64,000 nt of DNA from Diphasiastrum complanatum (Eukaryota > Streptophyta > Lycopodiopsida > Lycopodiales > Lycopodiaceae). Positions within the stretch are counted from its first letter, which is position 1, and each line of letters opens with the position of its first letter. The notes below the pieces were generated by a model. It had not been told where the DNA came from. It saw only the letters and a list, made by a program, of their open reading frames with translations, and did no database searches. Below, piece by piece: positions 55,755 through 64,000 of the stretch. The stretch covers positions 15,500,711 through 15,564,710 of the forward strand of contig CM055097.1 in the NCBI GenBank assembly GCA_029204225.1. The letters are read 5' to 3'. The translations under genes were made by a program, and so were the position numbers.

Positions 55755-56342
55755 TTTGAAGACTTTATCATTTTCGATGATCAATCCTTGTTTTGCTTTT
55801 AGTATAGCCATCTTAGGAATTTTAATGCTTTTTATTTGATCGGGATCTTTTCAAGGCTTCCAACTCCAAACTATGCTTGAAACATTTTCCCATCTGTTCG
55901 GATTATTAAGGTTCACTTTCCATTGCTTATTCCAACAATCTTGATAGCGTTCTTTTTCTGACATGTTTCCTCTAGAACATGGGGCCCACCATTGCACCAA
56001 TATTTTCATGTAGTTATTGGATTGCTTATCTGTTTCAACTTGCGATAATCGTGATTCCTAACCAAATAGTATACAAATCATATGAACATCTACTTGAGGC
56101 CTGAATGCTTCCACTGGTCTCCCGTATGCTGGTCCGCAATAATGTTTTTCTTATTCTTCTATTTCGTTAGCATCTGAATTTGCATCCTTTTCAAAAATTG
56201 TAGAATCTCTCCAACGAGTATTCAACCAAAAACCATCTTGTAACTTCTTGTATTGTTTGCTCTCTATATTCATGAGAGTACGAATTTGTCTCGAATAGGC
56301 AATCACAGGAGTGATTAACTTTGTTAATTCAAGTGGGTTCAA
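55755..56342 (-). pseudogene. unknown coding relic
   Basis: On the minus strand a frame from 56,342 gives NPLELTKLITPVIAYSRQIR, TLMNIESKQYKKLQDGFWLN. After a shift and stop come ESRLSQVETDKQSNNYMKIL, VQWWAPCSRGNMSEKERYQD, CWNKQWKVNLNNPNRWENVS, SIVWSWKP, TGA, then DPDQIKSIKIPKMAILKAKQ, ending in TAA at about 55,755. Over 90 codons there is a single stop and high Trp content, unlikely by chance. I cannot name the family. It is wedged between a gypsy linker scrap and gypsy B gag. Confidence 0.45.
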
Positions 56343-56382
56343 TTGATTTTGAAAATAACCCTCTCAATATTTCAAGTACCTA

Positions 56383-56822
56383 TGAATTCCGCCATTGATT
56401 ATGTCTCTACCGCTCGATTTAACAGATATTCCCGGATGAGATGGGAACCCGTGCGTTATGAAGCTCCATATGAACGACCACATTTTCATGCTGCCGAATG
56501 TTCACATGCACGAGCTCACTTAAACGGAGCTTTTGCAAATAATATTCCACGTACTGAAAAACGTACCCCAAAGCTAGATTTACCTAAGTACGATGGTAAC
56601 ACTGATCCTCAAAGATTTCTTCAAGTCTTTGAGAACGCATGTGACGTCTATGGCGAGACATCACCGGAAGCCATGGTACAACTCTTTTCGATGACCATGA
56701 TCGATCGAGCACGAGAGTGGTTTTTTAACCTTGATCGTGAAGATAAACGTGATTGGTCACTCTTGAAGGAGGCCTTTATCAAACGCTCATTGCCAGTGTG
56801 TGCCAGGTCAGTGTGTCCTTGA
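56383..56822 (+). pseudogene. gypsy B gag, capsid part
   Basis: The ATG at 56,383 (frame open upstream to 56,343) gives MNSAIDYVSTARFNRYSRMR, then KRTPKLDLPKYDGNTDPQRF, LQVFENACDVYGETSPEAMV, QLFSMTMIDRAREWFFNLDR, WSLLKEAFIKR. The P.LDLPKYDG..D...FL..FE...........W...L......F pattern is the retrotransposon gag (capsid) family. A TGA at 56,820 ends the frame just before the first knuckle. Confidence 0.88.
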
Positions 56823-57658
56823 TACTTCAAATGTGACATCTGCGACTTTATGGGGCATACCTCTCTTTATTGCTATTATAAGCCGAGGAACCAGCCTCAC
56901 AACCAGTCAGGAGGACATACTCAACCTCCTCGACAACCGTTTGTTTCACTAACCCAACACACGCACTACCAACCACGAAACAATCAGGAGGTGGTCCAAA
57001 GAGCGCCAGCTGTGGTTGAGGTTCATATCTAGGTTGTCTGGGCAACTCTTGTACACCAGATCTAGGACCACAAAAACATCGCAATCCTCGAGAGTCTGCA
57101 CAGACACATCTTGTTGAAAACTCCTATGATCACTCCTATCATCAAGATACAACACTTCCATCTGTTAGTTCTCAACATTATCAAACAGACAACTCATGCT
57201 CGTGCAAATGAGATGAGTATTCAACACCACCAGAAAATCCAGCACAGCTAGCCATCCAAGATGATTATGCTATTGCCACAGGCCCAATGAGCAATCGCTG
57301 CTTTATTTGTGGTGAAACGGGACATTTCATGGCTGACTGTAAAGTTAAAAACCAATACCATGCAGAATGTCCCGACTGTGTCTGTAAACACAGTTTCAAG
57401 AATTGTCCTAAACAGCCTAACAGGATTCTTCCAGCACGTCATATCTCATCCGAACCTGTTAGAGTTCTCACTAGAGCACAACGCCAACAACAAGAACAGC
57501 AACAAAACCATGGAAAATCAGCTGACCCCCAGGGAAGCAACTTGACGGCTTCCACATTACCAAAAGATTACCCAGACCCAAAAGTGGAACAACGACAATA
57601 CAATGAGTTTCGAGATGAGTTTTTGCGAGAGGAAGAACATACAAAAAGTCTGTTATAA
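56823..57658 (+). pseudogene. gypsy B nucleocapsid, three zinc knuckles
   Basis: Knuckle 1, CDICDFMGHTSLYC, follows the TGA directly. A His/Gln/Pro-rich linker with two frame changes leads to knuckle 2, CFICGETGHFMADC (from 57,299), and a third, CPDCVCKHSFKNC. The first two are CX2CX4HX4C; the third is CX2CX3HX4C, like all three of gypsy A. A Gln-rich tail ends at the TAA at 57,656. Confidence 0.85.
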
Positions 57659-58111
57659 GCTCATATCCCCGAAAAGGAGCAATTTCTACAGGGACTTGAA
57701 GTATTTTCTGACCTCCTGCAAGCTCAACTCACCATGCCGTTTCATACCGCAATAAAATCCTTCACTGGGCTTCAACGTTATATCCATCGAAATTTTCAGC
57801 TGCCTATTATTCTTGATGAACAGCGAGAAACAGAAGAGATTCCTGAAATTTTCCAGATTCCTATGAATCAGTTGAATATAAGTGTTGCTAAGGGGACTAG
57901 CATCACCCTACCTTTGTCCTATAAAGACTATCCCACAGTATCTGCTATTCTAGATAGCGGATCAGACATTAATATAATGGCTTTGTCATCGGCAAAGTCA
58001 TGGGGCTTTCATACCCTAACCACGATATAAACTTTGCATGGCTGATCAACGAGTTATTGACCCTGCTGTCATTTATCAGATATAAAAGTTCGCATAGCAG
58101 GTGTCAAATTT
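57659..58111 (+). pseudogene. gypsy B aspartic protease
   Basis: After a TAA the same frame resumes: FLQGLEVFSDLLQAQLTMPF, ISVAKGTSITLPLSYKDYP, TVSAILDSGSDINIMALSS. The Asp-Ser-Gly triad starts at 57,953 and is intact. A TAA at 58,028 and a frame change separate it from the downstream linker. The protease normally cleaves Gag and Pol. Confidence 0.82.
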
Positions 58112-59488
58112 GTGATAGATTGTGTCATCTTAGATTTACCAGAAGATAACAATACATACAAACTCCTTCAAGGTACACCTTGGCTCCAGGTGGCAGGTGT
58201 TGTCCAAGATTGGAAGCATAGCAAAATTACCTTTGGTAACCACGATAAACGAGTCACGGTTGACTCAATAGGCCATGTCAAGCCCGCCAAGGTATACGAT
58301 GATTGGTCATCCACAACATATGATGAATCAGATAGCGTTCTGATCCAACCAAAAGGTCACTATACGAGATCCACGGACATAATAAATTGGGGTCACGCAC
58401 TAGCCACTGTGGACTGTGCTGATTCCAATCGATGTCATATCGAAACTGTTGTAGCAGATGTGGATATTCTCCCATCCTCTACAGACATTGACACACCCAT
58501 CATCCCACTTATGATGATTGACCCGATTCCTATAGCGTGGTGCCCAGGAGAACCTAGTGTCTCTACCACCCATGCTTCGAAAGAAGGTATGTTTTCCATG
58601 GATGATGTAGACATGACGGATGAACATGTACTCCTATATCTAGATGCACAACCTTATCTGCCAAAATCAATTCCTAAGGAGATAACGACACCAGGACCGT
58701 TGGCTCACGTCCAACTGACATCCAAGGTACCCAACACACAAACATACAAGCCCAAACCCAAAGTATATACATGGGATGTGTATCCCGACGAAGTCTGGGA
58801 TACAATCAACGACGATATGATAAGTGAGGCACCAACACTGTCCACTCAAAAATCACAAAAACTTTGGTTACAAAAGCCTAAAGTTATTGATACAAAATTA
58901 ACCGAGCGTCAAAAACAGATGCGTGAGAAGCCTAAACAGCTGATCAAGCCCTTGTCAAAAGGGACAGAAACCAAACAATCTGACCACGCTTCCACATCCG
59001 GTAGTGAATCACCTCAGATGATTCCCAAAGTTCCCGAACCTTTTGTCGACCCAACTTTTGATCTTCCACAGAAGTTCAAAGACTTTACACTGGATGACGT
59101 TGTTGTCCAGTTATCACAGCCGCATCGGGAACCTACACCAAGTTCCAATTCCTTTGAAGGACCTGCTAAGACAATTCCACTAAACCTTAAAGATCTTGAC
59201 AAGAAGATAGATCGAATAGTTCATGTTGGTGCACATTTGTCATCAACCCAGCTTTCTGATCTGGAAACTTTACCTTGCAAATACAGGGACGTATTTGCAT
59301 GGAATTATACAGAAATGAAAGGAATCCCACCTGAAATAGTTGTCCATAGGATTCTTTTAGAAGACAATGCTAAGCCTATTAGGGCTAAATCCTATCGCTC
59401 TAACCCTGTCTATCGTGAGAGGATCGACGAAGATATTAAGAAATTGTTGGATGCTGGCTTCATTTGTGAAGTTCAACATACTGATTAG
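58112..59488 (+). pseudogene. gypsy B pol linker and RT start
   Basis: Open for 458 codons. It reads VILDLPEDNNTYKLLQGTPW, KITFGNHDKRVTVDSIGHVK, STDIINWGHALATVDC, then a long acidic, Pro/Lys-rich spacer of about 250 residues, KFKDFTLDDVVVQLSQPHRE, YRDVFAWNYTEMKGIPPEIV and ERIDEDIKKLLDAGFICEVQ. The HRI.L.....PIR.K.YR..P.....I..(D)I..LL.AGFI block is the start of gypsy RT. It ends at TAG (59,486-59,488), where Trp is usual before VSPIVVV. Confidence 0.88.
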
Positions 59489-60868
59489 GTATCACCCATT
59501 GTGGTTGTACCCAAGAAAAACAGCAAGCTTCGTATCTGTGTCGATCTCAAAAACCTTAATGCGATTATGAAGAAAGACCATTTTCCCTTGTCTTTAACGA
59601 CCCAAATCCTAGAAGACAGGAGCTGAAGCTTTTAGCTTCTTGATGGATTCAGCGAGTATTTCCTTGTTCAAATAGCCCTTGAAGATAAACATAAAATGGC
59701 CTTTGCAACAGAGAACGAGGTTTATGCTTATAACGTTATGCCTTTTGGCTTATGCAACGCCCCTTCAACGTTCCAAAGGGTCATGCAACTGGCCTTTCAA
59801 GATCTGTTACATCGGATCGTGGAGATTTATCTCGACGATCTAGGTGTACATTCCTCCGCAGCTACGCACCTTGACGCCCTGGAAAAAATCTTCATTCGCT
59901 GTCGTAGATTTGGAATCTCACTAAACCCTGATAAATGCCAAATATGGGTCACCCATGGGGTCGTACTCGGGCATATAATTTCAAAGGACGGTATTTCTAC
60001 CGACCCGTCAAAAATCAAGGTTATAGTAAAAATGCCCTTACCTGCAACAGTGAAGGAAGTATATGTTTTCCTCGGTCATACAAATTATTATCGCATCTTT
60101 ATAATCGACTATGCCGCCAAGGCACGCCTCGTTTATTTAGTTGTGGTAGATCCTCACTGGACCGAAGAACGAATTAAGGCCTTTGAGGAGTTGAAAACAG
60201 CCCTCACCACGGCTCCCATGCTCCGCTCGCCAGATTACACAAAAGAGTTCCATGTGCATACTGACGCAAGTAAGTATGCCATTGGAGGTCTTCTTGCGCA
60301 ACCAGACGAGTATGACAAAGACTTCCCAATACGTTTCTTGAGCAGGCAACTGGTTTTTGTTGAAGTAAACTATACAACCACTGAGAGAGAAGCATTGGCG
60401 ATGGTCTATGCTGTGCAACAACTAAGACATTATTTATTAGGCCAGACCTTTGCGTTCTACACAGACCATCAAGCCCTTCTATATACCGTTAATAAATCAT
60501 GTAAAACAGGACGTATAGCTCGATGGCTGTTGATTTTAGAGAAATTTAATTTCCGCGTAGTAGTTCGGAAAGGGACTCAACATTTCATGGCGGACCACCT
60601 TTCCAGACTACCAAGTGCTGAAAAAGCAACTGCACCAGTCAACGATGATCTCCCTGATGCATGCCTTTTTCAGATCGATGCTACACCCTTATGGACTGAG
60701 GAGATCACTCAGTTCCTCACAACAGGCAAACTCAAAGAAGACCTGAGTACGGCGGCAAAAAGAAATTTTTTGCTAAAAGCAGCGCCCTTTCAGTTAATTG
60801 CGGGACAACTTAACAAAAGGGGCGTTGACGGTATCATGCGCCGATGTGCTTATGAATTTGAAATATGA
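59489..60868 (+). pseudogene. gypsy B reverse transcriptase and RNase H
   Basis: VSPIVVVPKKNSKLRICVDL follows the TAG, and two frame slips lie at about 59,620-59,650 around AEAFSF/LDGFSEYF. From 59,696: KMAFATENEVYAYNVMPFGL, CNAPSTFQRVMQ, IVEIYLDDLGVHS (catalytic YLDD), GHIISKDGIS. RNase H: HVHTDASKYAIGGLLAQ, TTEREALAMVYAVQQLRHYL, FYTDHQAL. The RT Asp residues (LDG, YLDD) and RNase H Asp, Glu, Asp are all present, so these domains decayed mainly through frame damage. Confidence 0.92.
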
Positions 60869-61969
60869 CCTATCATATTTCAGGCTCATGAGGGCATTGG
60901 AGGTGGCCACTTATCTGCTGAAGCCACAACGAAGATTATCCTTCGAGCAGGACTGTGGTGGCCATCTTTGTTTTAGGACACGTTTGATGTCATTAAAGCG
61001 TGTGATGTCTGTCAACGAGCCAAGAAAAATACCAAAGCAGACTTCACGCCACTGACTCTCGTTATAGAAGGCGAAGCCTTCCATAAGTGGGAAATTGACT
61101 TTGTTGGACCAATCAGTCCAAGAGCAAAACATACCCAAGCTCGTTACATCCTCATAGCCACAGATTACGCCACTAAGTGGGTGGCGAAGGACGCCAACGC
61201 AAAAACAGTCGCGTATTTTCTTTACGAAAATATTATTACACGTTTTGGCTGTCCCATTGAGCTAGTTAGTAATCGCGGCACACATTTTTTAAATGCTGTC
61301 ATTGATAACCTCCTACGCCATTACCTTGTTGTTCATAGAAAAAGTACACCGTACTACCCTAGATGTAATGGCCAGGCTGAATCAACTAACAAGACAATAT
61401 GTAAAATTTTGACCAAGATAGTTGAAACCAGTCGTTCTGGTTGGGAAACAAAACTTTTCTCAGTTGTTTGGGCTTACCGCACCACCTCGAAGAAAGCCAC
61501 TGGGTGGGTTACCCCTTTCCACTTAGTATATAGTCAAGAGACGGTAATGTCAGTAGAATTCTTAGTCCCATCATTACGATTCATGAAAGCTTTTTCAACA
61601 GATCTCTGTGAAAAAGTTGCAATCGAACATCAAGTCAAAACCAGGCTATTTACGTTAGCCAAGTTATGCGAGACGAGACTAATATCTTACCACGCACAAC
61701 TAGTTAACAAACGACGCCAAAAGGCCTGGCATGACTGTCACCTACGCAATAAAGATCTACACTTAGGTGACCAGGTGCTTCTTTATACATCAAAGAAGCA
61801 CCCCGACAAATTGAAATTCAGAAGTGAGAGGCCGTATGTTATTAATAAAATCTTTTCTAATGGTGCAGTCCAATTACAAACACTTGACAAAATTCTCCTA
61901 GACACTGTCGTAAACGGTGGTCGTCTAAGGCGGTATTACGAAGAGTTGTTTTTTGTTGACCCAATTTAA
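60869..61969 (+). pseudogene. gypsy B integrase
   Basis: The zinc-binding part is in another frame: HEGIGGGHLSAEATTKIILR, LWWPSLF, TAG (60,974-60,976), then ACDVCQRAKK. The core follows: FHKWEIDFVGPISPRAKHTQ (first Asp), VSNRGTHFLNAVID, YYPRCNGQAESTNKT (Glu). The second catalytic Asp is Asn (AAT at 61,271-61,273, where SDRG/SDQG is usual). A C-terminal HLRNKDLHLGDQVLLYTSKK, then PYVINKIFSNGAVQL and a terminal GGRLRRYYEEL end at the TAA at 61,967. No chromodomain is seen. Confidence 0.9.
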
Positions 61970-62291
61970 CATCTTTTCCCTAGTATATATTTTACATTTT
62001 TTATTCTTTCTTTCTATTTTTCTTATGTTCTTGCTTGTAGTTCTAGTTTTGCATGCCTATTTTTTACCTCGTTCCTTGTTTATACTTCATACCATTACTT
62101 ATGTACTTTCTATGCATTCTCTTCTTCCAGTAGATACTCATGGGTCATGGACGGTTCTAAATCAACAAATGATAGGCTACACCATAGAATTGATTCTGAC
62201 ACTTTTAGCAACCTCATTTCTGTCTGACTGGTATCTCAGGCATACAAACATTCCTGGAGATACACCTTTTTCATACGAACTTCTACTCTGA
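61953..62291 (+). other. short hydrophobic frame after gypsy B pol
   Basis: This frame overlaps the last 17 bases of integrase and runs 112 codons, with the first ATG near 62,023. It has one long hydrophobic stretch (VYILHFLFFLSIFLMFLLVV) and a second (IELILTLLATSFL). Its position fits env-like or extra frames of some gypsy elements. The DNA is T-rich, which by itself gives such peptides, so coding status is doubtful. Confidence 0.25.
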
Positions 62292-62373
62292 GCCACAGTC
62301 ATATTTTCCCTTTGAAGTTTGTCACTTGCATCAAACAGGTCCATTCCTTCATAATGAGGTTTTGTCAAATCTC

Positions 62374-62760
62374 AACCGAAGTGCTTCTCTCAGATCTCAA
62401 CCGGAGCACTTCGCTCAAATCTCAACCGAAGTGCTTCTCTCAAATCTCAACCGGAGCACTTCGACAACTCTCAACCGAAGCGTTCAATCAAATCTGGGCC
62501 GACACGCACCTGTCAAATCTCAACCGGAGCGTTTCTCTCAAATTTTGACCGACGCGCACCTGTCAAATCTCGACCGGAGCGTTTCTCTCAAATCTCGACC
62601 GGAGCGTTTCTCTCAAATCTCGACCGACGCGCACCTGTCAAATCTCGACCGGAGCGTTTCTCTCAAATCTCAACCGAAGTGCTTCTCTCAAAACTCGACC
62701 GGAGCGACCTATTCGACCTCAACCGACACAAACTGTTAAGTCTCGACCGGAGGCCCCAAA
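62374..62760 (+). repeat. AAATCTCAACCGG minisatellite, array 2
   Basis: About 15 units of 24-25 bases built on TCAAATCTCAACCGGAGCG + TTTCTC, with alternating variants GAAGTGCTTC, GGAGCACTTC and GACGCGCACCTG. The core is the reverse complement of array 1 at 38,700-39,380. A few more units lie at about 63,460-63,530, at the start of the next coding frame. Confidence 0.9.
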
Positions 62761-63530
62761 TTCAAATCTCACGAATCGGCACGCCCATCTCGCTCGAAAC
62801 CGGAAGATGACGACCATAAATGCCCTCACCCCGACGCCATTCGCACCTCAGCGAAGTGCGAATTCTAGCGTTTTCTGGCGACGATCTGTTGGAGATTTCC
62901 TTGCTATCGTGACCGATCCTGGCGCTCGACTGTTCAATCTTTACGTTATCATCTTCACACCATCTCTACCGACTATCAACCACCATCGTTACCATTCCAT
63001 TGAGAGCGCCATCACCAAAACCTTACAACCTAACATCGCCGGCAGAATACATCATCTTACAAGTTTCGCATGTTGAGGGGTAGTGTCATGCGATCACTCA
63101 TCACGCTCCCATTACACTATTGAACATCATCACAATCAACATCACAAACCGTGTAATTTCCTCCCAGTTCTTCTCTCATACATATCCACCTTACAAAATC
63201 ACCATCCTTGACAAACACCCACACATCTTTTACTTTATGATATTCCACTTTCCAGTCTTATTAACTCCACCTCATTCTGTTCCCACCATTTTTACATCAT
63301 ATTTCGTTTGCAACCCACATTCCACACCGTTCTGTCCAACACAACCCACTTCCACACACCTTCCATTCCAGACCTGCATCTTTTACAACCATGTTTCATA
63401 CCGCATCATACATCCCTCCCCATTCATATTCCAAACCCTTCTACACCACCATTTTTCCTTCAAATCTCAACCGACACCATCCTTCAAATCTCAACCGATG
63501 CCAGTCACCAAATCTCAATTGACGCCAAAA
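62761..63530 (+). other. element flank with possible polypurine tract and LTR start
   Basis: An open but unrecognised frame covers 62,807-63,076. TTGAGGGGTAG (63,073-63,083) followed by TGTCATGCGATC (63,084) looks like a polypurine tract and LTR start, roughly 1.1 kb after pol. No matching LTR copy was found at the 5' side of gypsy B, so this is tentative. The rest is C/T/A-rich with no clear coding. Confidence 0.35.
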
Positions 63531-63920
63531 AATTTTGAAAACATTGTGGCCAATCAAGAGAAGATCATCCTGGAGTCCCAGAAGCAGCTGGAAGATACCA
63601 CGAAGACCCTGCAACAAGTCTTGGACAAGGTGAACCAACTATGGGACACGGCGTGCAAGGCCCAAGCAGGCGCTCAATCAACGAAGCCACGAGATGATGA
63701 TGGGAATGACAGAGCAGGAAATCAGGGCAGACAAACCCAATCTTCAGACGGTAGCTCGGGATCGGGTGGCCAGAGAGCCGGTGCTGCTTCCAGGACTTTT
63801 CCCCGACCCCCTCCCACCTTTAACCCCTCCTCCTACTCTGCATTAATTTTTCTGAAACATTTATTCCAACTTACCAGATTCTTTCATCTTCTCTCTCTTC
63901 ATCACCTCCTAGCAAAATAA
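63531..63920 (+). CDS. coiled-coil plus Pro/Gly-rich frame, runs towards window end
   Basis: The frame reads FENIVANQEKIILESQKQLE, DTTKTLQQVLDKVNQLWDTA, then a hydrophilic Ser/Gly/Asp/Gln linker and ASRTFPRPPPTFNPSS, with TAA at 63,918. A coiled coil followed by a low-complexity Pro-rich linker repeats the layout of 53,109-54,888, though I see no residue-level identity. The upstream part overlaps minisatellite units. It may be a gag-like N-terminus whose remainder, in another frame, lies outside the window. Confidence 0.4.
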   Translation, partial: NFENIVANQEKIILESQKQLEDTTKTLQQVLDKVNQLWDTACKAQAGAQSTKPRDDDGNDRAGNQGRQTQSSDGSSGSGGQRAGAASRTFPRPPPTFNPSSYSALIFLKHLFQLTRFFHLLSLHHLLAK

Positions 63921-64000
63921 TGGGCCCATCAAAAGGTCCAGCTGACACATACAAGGCCTGAGGGACGAGTTCCTCCAACAACTCCACTCCCCCAATGCGG

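Overview
This window reads as nuclear DNA of a land plant, probably from a repeat-rich genome. Evidence for a plant is the mix of Ty1/copia elements primed by initiator tRNA-Met (TGGTATCAGAGC-type primer sites), Ty3/gypsy elements, CACTA-type transposon domains with GT-AG introns, a receptor-kinase scrap resembling the TMK group, and long (GA)n and (CA)n microsatellites. No intact host gene was found. Nearly all coding sequence is decayed transposon, so most gene entries are pseudogenes. I cannot name the species. A LINE carrying a restriction-like endonuclease is unlike the usual seed-plant LINEs and hints at a non-flowering lineage, but that is only a hint.

Layout. 0-4.6 kb: gypsy and copia relics nested in each other, with a minus-strand copia LTR (2236-2770) inserted in gypsy pol and a long LTR-like block (3212-4556). 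4.6-7.2 kb: truncated gypsy element A abutting an inverted copia RT/RNase H. 8.6-10.6 kb: minus-strand copia with gag, primer site and LTR. 10.6-15.7 kb: two inverted copies of a CACTA-type coding segment (DUF4216-like), with a copia RT scrap and two clusters of short perfect palindromes between them. 16-17.7 kb: a dense microsatellite block. 19-20 kb: copia gag. 21-23.5 kb: a spliced unknown gene remnant and a kinase fragment. 24.7-25.8 kb: a tandem [pol end + polypurine tract + LTR] duplication. 26-33 kb: mostly unassigned DNA. 33.6-36.8 kb: nine copies of a ~358 bp satellite, next to a DUF7869-like coding relic. 38-39.4 kb: a minisatellite whose core recurs inverted at 62.4 kb. 40.6-45.2 kb: two copia elements. 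45.5-47.5 kb: a multi-exon unknown pseudogene. 47.7-49.8 kb: a family of ~50-77 bp hairpin elements. 50.3-51.6 kb: a 5'-truncated LINE with a restriction-like endonuclease. 53.1-54.9 kb: an unknown coiled-coil protein relic. 55.3-62.3 kb: the most complete element, gypsy B (gag, zinc knuckles, protease, RT, RNase H, integrase), disabled by several stops, frameshifts and an integrase Asp-to-Asn change. 62.4-64 kb: its downstream minisatellite and the start of another coiled-coil frame that leaves the window.

The main unexplained signals are the many perfect short palindromes, above all the hairpin family at 47.7-49.8 kb; the RLE-type LINE; the inverted CACTA pair sharing both a splice junction and a frame break; and the excess of TAG among in-frame stops, often where CAG or CTGG would be expected, which fits deamination of CHG-methylated cytosines in silenced elements.
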